From JADCRZ01 sp041751095 (GTDB lineage Bacteria > Bacteroidota > Bacteroidia > Chitinophagales > Chitinophagaceae), in assembly GCA_041751095.1 (NCBI GenBank), contig JBGSYC010000227.1, positions 1 to 13,418 of the forward strand: DNA of 13,418 nt, written 5' to 3'. Of the stretch, positions 6,649 through 13,314 are shown in pieces; position 1 is the first letter of the stretch; the number at the start of each line of letters is the position of its first letter. The notes under the pieces were generated by a model. The model did not search any database, was not told where the DNA came from, and was given only the letters and a program-made list of their open reading frames with translations. The translations under genes and the position numbers were made by a program.

Positions 6649-6814
6649 AAAAATTGATTTAGTTGTTTCATTATAAAGGTTAAAATTAATGCTTTAAACA
6701 CAAACGGGTTATCGCTAACTGAACAGGGCTTGACGAAGGCCTTATTGCTCCTCAAAGCGTAAGGTTTAACTTAACGGAGTACGCTATTTGTAGTAAATTA
6801 GATTCCCATTGAAA

Positions 6815-7009
6815 ATGAAGATAGCATACAAAAAGCTCATCATTTTTAACTTGTTAATTTTCGCCCGGTCGATAGGCTTTATACTTTCGTTCAAGGTTTA
6901 TGTCGAAACGCTGAAATTGTCTGACCGGTTAGCGGCATCGTTACAAAATTTATCCATGCACGTTAGCTATGTTGAGAAAAAAGACCGGCAATGCCGTCAC
7001 GGTTCGTAA
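6815..7009 (+). CDS. Possible small cationic membrane protein, 64 aa
   Basis: From the ATG at 6815 the frame encodes 64 aa. Residues 6-28 (KKLIIFNLLIFARSIGFILS and following) form one probable transmembrane helix preceded by lysines. The C-terminal half is polar (SLQNLSMHVSYVEKKDRQC). No family is recognised. It lies alone in a 608-bp gap between two minus-strand genes, with no clear promoter or ribosome-binding site. It may be a real small gene or chance; low-GC DNA often yields such frames. Confidence 0.3.
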   Translation: MKIAYKKLIIFNLLIFARSIGFILSFKVYVETLKLSDRLAASLQNLSMHVSYVEKKDRQCRHGS

Positions 7010-7256
7010 GATTTTACTTGCTGATTGAGCGGGTAACTTCTCTGATTTCACCTATTATGCATATTGGCGAAATGTCTTTGGAAAAGTATCGTTTACGTAG
7101 CCAAAATTTAGTTAGTAGATTCGGGAAATAATTTGCGCTGCCCATCTTAATCTAAGCGATTTTATTAAAACACGAATGTTTGTTAGTATCCTGATCTTTC
7201 CCCGTTATCACATCCACGGTTATTGACGACCCGAAGAAATAATCAGAATATTGGTT
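7010..7256. other. Intergenic stretch, nothing recognised
   Basis: No open frame, RNA gene or strong hairpin was found downstream of the tandem parvulin-like genes. The stretch is AT-rich. Confidence 0.4.
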
Positions 7257-7871
7257 TTATCTACCGTTTGACCTGAGAACAACTATATCCTTTTTTACCC
7301 GGTCGTCGTGTGTCTTTTTAATGATATAATGCCATTGCTTCTCGGGTACATCCAAAAAGAAAATTTCCCCGGTCTTATGCTTCTGGACTGCATCCTGGAA
7401 TTCCTTAGAAACCATATCTTCCCCGAAAAACCAGTCGGTATCACCACGCGTTTTATTTCCGTCCATTGTGTATTGATCAGAGAGCGCTTCAAATGATTCA
7501 CCTGCAGAAGCTTTTTGGAAGATAATTTTTTTGAGGCTGTCAATCTCCGGCCTGGAGTATGTTGCCCCATCCAGAAAAATATAGCTCGCCCGGAAGTTAA
7601 TGGTATCTTTTGCTTCCAGGACTTTATAAGTGACGTATCCGACCGAAAAGATATCTCCCTGCTTTTGACGCAACAACCGTTTGTCAATAAGGGTTGAGTC
7701 TTTTCCCAAAGAGAGGTAAAGCAAAGCTGGTTTAAGTTCCGGATTGGCGTCGATGTACTGTTGTGCCTGCTTAACAGTCGCAATCTTCTGGAATTGTTCG
7801 GTAACTGTTAACTGCCCAAACATTTGTGTTGAAAACAGCAGGAATAACGCCGCAAGGCTATTCTTCATCAT
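7257..7871 (-). CDS. Secreted parvulin-like (PpiC-type) peptidyl-prolyl isomerase homologue, copy 1
   Basis: The product is 204 aa with a signal peptide (LAALFLLFSTQMFGQ, cleavage near 20), so it is probably periplasmic. Residues 22-90 form a small N-terminal region (TVTEQFQKIATVKQAQQYID, later FSVGYVTYKVLEAKDT). Residues 95-188 look like a PpiC rotamase domain: YIFLDGATYSRPEIDSLKKI, then KASAGESFEALSDQYTMDG, GDTDWFFGEDMVSKEFQDAV, KTGEIFFLDVP and WHYIIKKT. The first active-site histidine of parvulins (usual H-I-L near the first strand) is Tyr here (Y97), while a histidine near the last strand (H181) is kept, so catalysis may be lost and chaperone binding retained. A near-identical gene lies directly upstream on the same strand. 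The copy-2 alignment favours the second ATG (7866-7868) as the start, making it 203 aa. Confidence 0.8.
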   Translation of the reverse strand: MMKNSLAALFLLFSTQMFGQLTVTEQFQKIATVKQAQQYIDANPELKPALLYLSLGKDSTLIDKRLLRQKQGDIFSVGYVTYKVLEAKDTINFRASYIFLDGATYSRPEIDSLKKIIFQKASAGESFEALSDQYTMDGNKTRGDTDWFFGEDMVSKEFQDAVQKHKTGEIFFLDVPEKQWHYIIKKTHDDRVKKDIVVLRSNGR

Positions 7872-7965
7872 TTTATTTTAGTATGTTGCTTTAAAAATAT
7901 CGTTTAATTCTTTAAGTTTAATCGTAAGCTTACCGGAACAATGTCGTCCCGGTTACGATATTCCA

Positions 7966-8577
7966 TTATGTACCGATTGACCTTAGAACGGTCATATCTT
8001 TCTTCACCCGATCATTATAAGTCTTTTTGATGATATAGTGCCATTGCTTATCCGGCACCTCCACAAAGAATATATCCCCGAGCTTATGTTTCTGCACTGC
8101 GTCCAGAAATTCTTTTGGAAAACTATATTCCCCGGAAAACCAGTCGGTATCACCATGCGTTTTATTTCCGTCCATTGTGTATTGATCAGAGAGCGTTTCA
8201 AATGGTACACCTGCAGATGCTTTTTGCAGGATAAGTTTTTTCAGGCTGTCAATCTCCGGCTTTGAGTATGTTGCTCCATCCAGGAAGATATAATTCGCAC
8301 GGAAGTCAGTTGTGCCTGCTGATTCCAGCACTTTATAGGTGACATAGCCGACGGAAAAGACATCTCCTTTATTTTGCCGCAACAACCTTTTGTCAATGAG
8401 GGCGGTATCTTTTGCAGCGGAGAGCTTAAGCAAAGCTGGCTTGAGTTGCGGATTGGCATCGATAAACTGTTGCGCTTGCTGAACGGTTCCAATATTTTGG
8501 AATTTTTCGGTAACCTTCAATTGCCCGAATATAGGTGCTGAAAACAGAAGGAATAATGCCGCGAGGCTGTTTTTCAT
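7966..8577 (-). CDS. Secreted parvulin-like (PpiC-type) peptidyl-prolyl isomerase homologue, copy 2
   Basis: The product is 203 aa with a signal peptide (MKNSLAALFLLFSAPIFGQ). It aligns without gaps to the downstream copy; by hand count 155 of 203 residues are identical (about 76%). Conserved blocks include LIDKRLLRQ, FSVGYVTYKVLE, YIFLDGATYS, LSDQYTMDGNKT and KQWHYIIKKT. The variable positions cluster between the domains and in the GEYSFPKEF loop (GEDMVSKEF in copy 1). As in copy 1, the first parvulin histidine is replaced by Tyr. It precedes copy 1 by 94 bp, which is long for a tight operon but compatible with co-transcription. The pair is a clear tandem duplication that has had time to diverge. 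A small hairpin pairing CTGTT with AACAG lies about 80 bp upstream. Confidence 0.8.
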   Translation of the reverse strand: MKNSLAALFLLFSAPIFGQLKVTEKFQNIGTVQQAQQFIDANPQLKPALLKLSAAKDTALIDKRLLRQNKGDVFSVGYVTYKVLESAGTTDFRANYIFLDGATYSKPEIDSLKKLILQKASAGVPFETLSDQYTMDGNKTHGDTDWFSGEYSFPKEFLDAVQKHKLGDIFFVEVPDKQWHYIIKKTYNDRVKKDMTVLRSIGT

Positions 8578-8865
8578 AATTTTACTTTAATGTTTTGCTT
8601 AAATAGATCATTTTTTGTTGAAAACCGGAAACACATTAAGTTACTGTTTTTAACAGCATTCAGACTGTCACATGAGCAAAGTATGATGAAATAAATTGTT
8701 AATTCACGGTATCCTGAAAATAAATGTGAGTTGCTTTCATCCGGCATTAACGACTGCATCTCTTTGGTAAGATATCTCCGGTAAATCCCTGCTGAGTTCA
8801 TGTTGATTCTTCCCCAGAGCAGGACGTTTTAGAAATTATTTAAAACCCGGTATAAAACAACAGTG

Positions 8866-9426
8866 TTACTTTTTGAACCCTATCCTTTCTCTTTCATCCC
8901 ATTTCCTTTGAGCTATCTTTTCGTCTAAAAGGTTTTCAATAGCATCGTAAATGCTGTTTAGCTGGGTATCGTGTTCTCCTAAGCGTTGTTTTATTCCCTC
9001 CAACTGTTCTACCAGATCGTTTTGCTTCAGGGCAAGCCGCCTTATTTCCACGAAAGCCCTCATTATAGCGATATTCATATTGATGGCTTTATCTGAATTC
9101 AAAATGCCGCTCAACATAGCAACTCCCTGTTCAGTAAAGGCGTAAGGCGTTACAGTAGTATTCCGCTTGCTCTGGGATGCGGTAACAATTTGTGACCGCA
9201 AGGAAGCGCTTTGCGATGCGGTAACAGATTGTGACCGGATAGAATGCCATTCCGTAATAGTAAGCCGAAACATAAAGTCTCTCGGAAACCTTTTTACGTT
9301 GCGCTTCACTGCCTGGTTCAACGCTTTTGTTTCCACTTTATAAAGTTGCGCAAGATCAAAGTCAAGCATTACCCTTTGTTCTCTTATTTCGTATATTCTG
9401 TTTTGGATGGTTTTTATTACTAGCAT
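8866..9426 (-). CDS. ORF6N-domain DNA-binding protein with internal duplication
   Basis: The product is 186 aa. Residues 5-110 match the ORF6N domain: IQNRIYEIREQRVMLDFDLA, then LYKVETKALNQAVKRNVKRF, PRDFMFRLTITEW and YAFTEQGVAMLSGILNSDKA. ORF6N occurs in phage antirepressors and in chromosomal DNA-binding proteins of Bacteroidota. Residues 130-186 are a charged probable coiled coil (QNDLVEQLEGIKQRL and following). Between the FRLT and YAFTEQG motifs, where most members have one variable linker, this protein has two copies of a 13-residue unit (SIRSQSVTASQSA, 62-74; SLRSQIVTASQSK, 75-87). Gene relics from mobile-type families lie just upstream. Its role here is unknown; a regulator left by a former mobile element is plausible. 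The start at 9426 gives the family's usual N-terminus. Confidence 0.88.
   Translation of the reverse strand: MLVIKTIQNRIYEIREQRVMLDFDLAQLYKVETKALNQAVKRNVKRFPRDFMFRLTITEWHSIRSQSVTASQSASLRSQIVTASQSKRNTTVTPYAFTEQGVAMLSGILNSDKAINMNIAIMRAFVEIRRLALKQNDLVEQLEGIKQRLGEHDTQLNSIYDAIENLLDEKIAQRKWDERERIGFKK
9175..9238. repeat. 39-bp tandem duplication inside the ORF6N gene
   Basis: GATGCGGTAACA followed by a closely matching tail occurs at 9176-9198 and again at 9215-9237. The 23-bp cores agree at 21 positions and are spaced 39 bp (13 codons) apart, so the frame is preserved. Similarity extends more weakly on both sides. Confidence 0.8.
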
Positions 9427-9539
9427 ATCGGAATTTTATAAATGCCCGCTTTTGTTGTGTCTTTTTTATTGTTCGGATGGTGGAATTCGCCGGATAGCTA
9501 ATGCTGAATAATTCTTTTGATTAGTGTCATTAATCTATT

Positions 9540-9743
9540 TTACCTGGTCGCCATACTGATCCGGGACATCCTGTGCACAGGTATATGGGTAAACAATCGC
9601 ACGTAACTGGTAGCTTCATCAGAACTGAATTCCTTATTACCTGATGGCTTTACGGCTGTTTTAAATTCTCCAATCCTCAGTGATTCCCTGACAGTTAAAT
9701 TCCTCTTAACTGATTCCTCTTTCAGAACCTTTTTAAAAATTTC
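9540..9743 (-). pseudogene. Unexplained open frame, possible gene relic
   Basis: A minus-strand frame runs 67 codons from a TGA at 9744-9746 to the TAA at 9540-9542 with no ATG near its beginning. It contains EIFKKVLKEESVKRNLTVRE and GEFKTAVKPSG, which look protein-like. Near its end a second frame reads SYQLRAIVYPYTCAQDV and ends DQYGDQVK, which looks equally natural, so a frameshift is possible. I do not recognise a family. It lies between the ORF6N gene and the HTH relic and may be part of the same decayed element. Confidence 0.25.
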
Positions 9744-9786
9744 TCATGCAAATATCTACTTTACTTACCCTATATAACAACCCCAA

Positions 9787-10037
9787 TCAAGTCATTACCC
9801 GATCCTTTTCCACCCATTTCAAAACACCTGCTTTCTTTAAACTTATATAATCTAACGGCTTTTAAAAAGGGGATTTCACCCTTATTCAGGATTTTAAAAC
9901 AGGGTTGAATGTTTAGTCAGACCTTTTTTCTTTTGCTCAACCGGAGTTCTGTGACTTGTTCAAGACGTTCTTCTAATCCTTCAATTTGACTATGGATATT
10001 GGCTTGTGCTTTCTAAAGGTAATTCGTTTTCAGACAT
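9787..10037 (-). pseudogene. Decayed helix-turn-helix (excisionase-like) gene
   Basis: Joining three minus-strand pieces gives the outline of a small Bacteroidota HTH protein. The ATG at 10035-10037 begins MSENELPLE. After a +1 shift at about 10008-10014 the frame continues HSQIEGLEERLEQVTELRL, a coiled-coil N-terminal region, and reaches an in-frame TGA at 9917-9919. The same frame goes on to KILNKGEIPFLKAVRLYKF, the recognition-helix and wing region typical of excisionase-like HTH domains. A further +1 shift at about 9828-9836 leads into VLKWVEKDRVMT and a TGA at 9787-9789. Intact relatives are about 90-110 aa; this copy covers 251 bp and also seems to lack about 10 residues of the first HTH helix. 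Such proteins usually accompany integrases or toxin-antitoxin loci. The family was recognised by eye from the GEIPFLK and LKWVEKDRV motifs. Confidence 0.55.
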
Positions 10038-10227
10038 TGATTAATAACAGGAAAGGGGTAAGGAGACTTAATGATATCCCGAACGGGGCGCCCTGCACTG
10101 TTGTATTGAAGCCCTCACCTTACATTAACAGGGCATTGGTTTTTTGTATGTACCTTTAACGGCTTACAATTTAAGTTTATCTCTCTTTCTCTGTCAGATA
10201 TGCTTTCAAACAATTGTAATTAACTAT

Positions 10228-10605
10228 ATGTCTGTAAAAAATAAAAAACAATTCGGGATATGGATGGATTCGCATAAAGCAACTATAGTAGGAAGAGACG
10301 GGGTTGATACAGGAGATTTTGTTGTAAAGGGTCATGTCAGCAATGGCGGTGCCGGAAGCAACTCCAATGAAAATGCCGCGAACAACTTAGAAAAAACCCT
10401 GCAGGTTAAATTTTTCAAAGAAATAATGGCATACATGCAAAACGTGGATGAAGTGCATGTAACCGGTACGGGTACAGCACAGGAACAGTTTATAAAGTAT
10501 ATAGCAGAAACACCCCAGTATAAAAATACGGTTGCCAAAGAAAGTACTGCAAAGAAAATGTCCGACGAGAAATTGGTTGAATATATTGCTGAACAATTCA
10601 ACTAA
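10228..10605 (+). CDS. eRF1-like / translational-machinery-like small protein
   Basis: The product is 125 aa from the ATG at 10228 (MSVKNKKQFGIWMDSHKATI). The frame is open upstream to 10144, but that part is hydrophobic and unlike the family, so the later ATG is chosen. The order of motifs resembles proteins annotated as translational machinery proteins or eRF1-domain-like: an N-terminal IWMDSHKATIVG strand-turn, a variable glycine/asparagine-rich linker, a helix (VKFFKEIMAYMQN), the VDEVHVTGTGTAQEQFIKYI block (67-86) and a C-terminal KMSDEKLVEYIAEQFN block. The HVTGTG-helix arrangement corresponds to the nucleotide-like fold of eRF1 domain 2. The function is not established; ribosome or stress roles are inferred from the fold. 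It lies alone on the plus strand between two minus-strand gene relics and is intact, so it is presumably under selection. Confidence 0.7.
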   Translation: MSVKNKKQFGIWMDSHKATIVGRDGVDTGDFVVKGHVSNGGAGSNSNENAANNLEKTLQVKFFKEIMAYMQNVDEVHVTGTGTAQEQFIKYIAETPQYKNTVAKESTAKKMSDEKLVEYIAEQFN

Positions 10606-10627
10606 CCATTTTCGGAACAGTAAAAGC

Positions 10628-10845
10628 CTAAAGAGCTGACGAAGCATGAATCTGCAATACCTGTGGTCATATTGATAGGGTACATTTAGGGCGTAGGTGT
10701 AATCGGCTACTATTCTGAGTAACCCGGTTGCCTCATCATTGCTTAACACCTTGGGTTTGATGACAACTCCTGACAGCTTCAAAGTTTGCTTTAATTCTTC
10801 TAATTGACGGGATAGCTTCTGCAGTCGCTTCTCATTTACGGCATC
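10628..10845 (-). pseudogene. Fragment of a RhuM/Fic (virulence RhuM, death-on-curing-like) gene
   Basis: On the minus strand AVNEKRLQKLSRQLEELKQT (from about 10842), then LKLSGVVIKPKVLSNDEATG and LLRIVADYTYALNVPYQYDH, match the central linker of RhuM-type proteins that carry a C-terminal Fic/Doc domain. After a frameshift at about 10663 the adjacent frame continues QVLQIHASSA, then a TAG at 10628-10630. Intact members are around 330 aa, so both the N-terminal RhuM domain and the C-terminal Fic domain are missing. The open frame begins 34 codons earlier at 10947 and runs on to 10387 through the antisense of the eRF1-like gene, but those outer parts are not RhuM-like. The call rests on remembered family motifs, without alignment. 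Confidence 0.55.
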
Positions 10846-10990
10846 TACAGAAGTCTTTCCATGCGGGCTGGGATACATCACAGGCGGAAACCCTCTTAGT
10901 CGGGTAATCTTCTCACTAATTTTTAGTACCTTCCTATCTCCAGGCATTGCCTTTAAACATCTACTTTATTTTGAGCTATAATTTCAATCC

Positions 10991-13162
10991 ATGATTTCAG
11001 CAATCAAAATATTCATCCTAAATATAATTGTAGCATTATTAACCTTGTCGCTCAATACCGGACCTGACGATTTTGAGATCATTAAAGGTAGAGTATTAGG
11101 TGATCTAATGAAAACAGCCATTGATGATAAAACTGTAGAGCAAATACTTGGCAGGATGAAAGCAGATGGCAGTTTTCAGGATATCAACTATGATGACCTA
11201 AGCAGAACGGCTGGCTTTCCTCATCGGAGGCACACCAATGATCTGGTTTATATGGCGAAAGCGTATAAGACCACAAAGTCTAAATTTTACAAAAGCAAAA
11301 CATTAAAAAGTAAAATTACTGCATCGTTAAAATATTGGGTTGATCACGATTTTTTCGGGGATAATTGGCATGATAGTCAAATTACTATACCTACTGATCT
11401 CGGAGAGTTGATGCTGATAGTCGGGGATGAATTACCAAAAGATTTGGTAGACAAGGCTCAACCCATTATTGGCAGAGCCAATATGAATGCCTCCGGAGCG
11501 AGACCCAGCGGTGACAGGATTGTCATTGCCGGAATTCTGGCCAAAAATCTGCTTTTTCTTGGAGATAAAACGGCATTCGATACCGTTATTAAAATTATCG
11601 AAGGCGAAGTAAAGTTTAACACAGGCCAGCGGGGAATGCAGCACGATTATAGTTTTCACCATAGGGTTGATAGAGTAAACAATACTACTTCATATGGATA
11701 TGGTAAATATGCCAATGCATTTGGCGAATGGTCGTATTACGTAGCAAACACGAAATATGCTTTTTCTGTGGACAAAATAAACCATCTCGTAGATTATTAT
11801 CTCGATGGCATTTATAAGCAAATGGTTTATGGTATATATACGGACGTCAGTGTTAAAAACAGAAGCATTTCTCAGAAGGAGGCAGGTTTTCAGCCGCATA
11901 GTGTGATTGAAATTGAAAGACTATTACTGAGCACCGACTATCGCAAAAACGAACTGCAGGAAATTATTAAACTAAGAAAAGGAGAAGCAAAACCATCTTT
12001 ATCTTTTAGTAAATTCTTTTGGCAAACAGAACATTTCGTATTTCAACGACCGGATTTCTATACTACGGTGAGAATGTTTTCCACCAGAAATAGAAACATG
12101 GAAGAACCCTACAATGGACCTGGAATAACAACACACCACAGAGCGGACGGAACAAACTATTTGATGCTGAAAGGAGATGAGTACCACAACATCTGGCCGG
12201 TGTACGATTGGCAAAAAATATCCGGTACTACGATCATGCAAAAACCAAAGCTGCATGGTGCTGATCGTATTCAACTCGATGGCCTGACTGACTTTGTTGG
12301 TGCAGTAACCGATGGGTTATATGGGGCAGTGGCATTTGACTTTAAAAGCCCTCATGATATGCTGGAAGCAAAAAAATCATGGTTCTTTTTTGATGAGGAG
12401 TATGTTTGTCTTGGAACAGATATAAAGTCAGTACCAGACTTGCCAGTGGCTACTACTATTAATCAGGTATTAATGCGAGGCGATGTAACGACCATGGAGA
12501 AAGGGGAGGTGAAGAAGTTGCCTCGTGGTAACCACAAGTTAGATGAAGTTAAGTTGGTGTATCACGACAAGACCGGCTACATTTTACCTTCACCAACGAC
12601 CATTCACCTGTCAAATCAAGCGGAGAAAGGAAGTTGGGCTGACATAACAGATCAAAAGAATGTTTCTGAGGAAGTAGTAAGTATGGATGTGTTTACGCTA
12701 TGGTTTGATCATGGCAATAGTCCTGATAGTGCATCATATCAATACATCGTGGTGCCTGCAGTAAGTGAACACGAACTAATAGAGACCAGCCGTAATAATC
12801 GCGGTGTTGAAATCATCGCAAACACATCTGATTTACAGGCTGTCAGGAATGATAAATTAGGTATCTGTCAAGTCATATTTCACAAGGCAGGAGAAATCAA
12901 TATCTCTAATGGTTTAAAAGTTAGAATGGACAGTCCCGGGATGGCAATGCTTAAAATGCTGGGAGACAAGGTTCAGGAACTGACGGTCTCTGATCCTTCA
13001 AGAAAATTAAGCAGGGTTATGGTGACCTTACCAGGCAGGTATAATAACAAAGGGGATCATTTTATTACGCTCCCGGCAACTGATCAAAATAACACAATGA
13101 TCATAGTGGATTTACCACAGGATGTTTACGCTGGGAAGAGTGTAACCGTACGATTTAATTGA
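10991..13162 (+). CDS. Polysaccharide lyase family 8 (chondroitin AC / hyaluronate lyase type)
   Basis: The product is 723 aa with an N-terminal hydrophobic signal (IFILNIIVALLTLSL, about residues 7-21), so it is secreted or periplasmic. Residues 25-330 form the alpha-toroid domain, with GRANMNASGARPSGDRIVIA (161-180; candidate catalytic N164), the DYSFHHR and TSYGYG segment (candidate H223/H224 and Y235 or Y237) and NRSISQKE (R291). The beta-sandwich domain follows, starting with SFSKFFWQTEHFVFQRPDFY and containing NMEEPYNGPG (E371/E372) and HHRADGTNYLMLKGDEYHN; HGNSPDSASYQYIVVPAVS leads into the C-terminal small beta domain. This is the architecture and length of PL8 lyases, which cleave uronic-acid glycosaminoglycans by beta-elimination. 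The exact substrate (chondroitin, hyaluronan or another uronate polymer) cannot be fixed. No SusC/SusD or sulfatase lies in the window. The start ATG supplies the full signal peptide. Confidence 0.88.
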   Translation: MISAIKIFILNIIVALLTLSLNTGPDDFEIIKGRVLGDLMKTAIDDKTVEQILGRMKADGSFQDINYDDLSRTAGFPHRRHTNDLVYMAKAYKTTKSKFYKSKTLKSKITASLKYWVDHDFFGDNWHDSQITIPTDLGELMLIVGDELPKDLVDKAQPIIGRANMNASGARPSGDRIVIAGILAKNLLFLGDKTAFDTVIKIIEGEVKFNTGQRGMQHDYSFHHRVDRVNNTTSYGYGKYANAFGEWSYYVANTKYAFSVDKINHLVDYYLDGIYKQMVYGIYTDVSVKNRSISQKEAGFQPHSVIEIERLLLSTDYRKNELQEIIKLRKGEAKPSLSFSKFFWQTEHFVFQRPDFYTTVRMFSTRNRNMEEPYNGPGITTHHRADGTNYLMLKGDEYHNIWPVYDWQKISGTTIMQKPKLHGADRIQLDGLTDFVGAVTDGLYGAVAFDFKSPHDMLEAKKSWFFFDEEYVCLGTDIKSVPDLPVATTINQVLMRGDVTTMEKGEVKKLPRGNHKLDEVKLVYHDKTGYILPSPTTIHLSNQAEKGSWADITDQKNVSEEVVSMDVFTLWFDHGNSPDSASYQYIVVPAVSEHELIETSRNNRGVEIIANTSDLQAVRNDKLGICQVIFHKAGEINISNGLKVRMDSPGMAMLKMLGDKVQELTVSDPSRKLSRVMVTLPGRYNNKGDHFITLPATDQNNTMIIVDLPQDVYAGKSVTVRFN

Positions 13163-13292
13163 AGAGATCTTTTGAGCGTCCTTCTCAAAGTTATTCCGGA
13201 CTCGCACAAACCTTTATCAGACCGACCACCAGCATGCCTCCTGTCCAAAGATAGCAATCACAAACCCTGTCGTAGAAGTTATTTATAAAACC

Positions 13293-13300
13293 TAAATTTG
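13293..13300 (+). promoter_or_regulatory. TAnnTTTG -7 box upstream of the DUF433 gene
   Basis: TAAATTTG at 13293-13300 matches the Bacteroidota -7 consensus exactly and sits 14 bp before the first ATG of the DUF433 gene. No clear TTG -33 element is seen. A short leader of about 5-10 nt is implied. Confidence 0.45.
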
Positions 13301-13314
13301 TTTAAAGTTCAATC

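Noticed and set aside
6980..7000. GCAATGCCGTC shared between this site and 5858-5868
   Set aside because: An 11-bp match without flanking similarity is within chance for a window of this size.
7295..7783. Minus-strand 162-aa frame inside parvulin-like copy 1
   Set aside because: It is an out-of-frame shadow of the signal-peptide-bearing frame. Similar shadows occur in copy 2, as expected from shared DNA.
7935..7960. Hairpin between the two parvulin-like genes (ACCGG with CCGGT)
   Set aside because: Only about 5 bp of stem, a 12-nt loop and no T-run, so termination is not supported.
8574..8801. Minus-strand 75-aa frame just upstream of parvulin-like copy 2, overlapping its start by ATGA
   Set aside because: The overlap looks like translational coupling, but the peptide has no domain-like composition and no equivalent precedes copy 1.
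10387..10947. Minus-strand 186-aa open frame as one gene
   Set aside because: Its second half is antisense to the intact eRF1-like gene and reads as cysteine- and phenylalanine-rich nonsense. Only a central part (about 10628-10845) is RhuM-like, and that needs a frameshift to continue.
13174..13200. Possible terminator hairpin after the PL8 gene (CTTTTGAG with CTCAAAG)
   Set aside because: The stem is short with a bulge, and no T-run follows.
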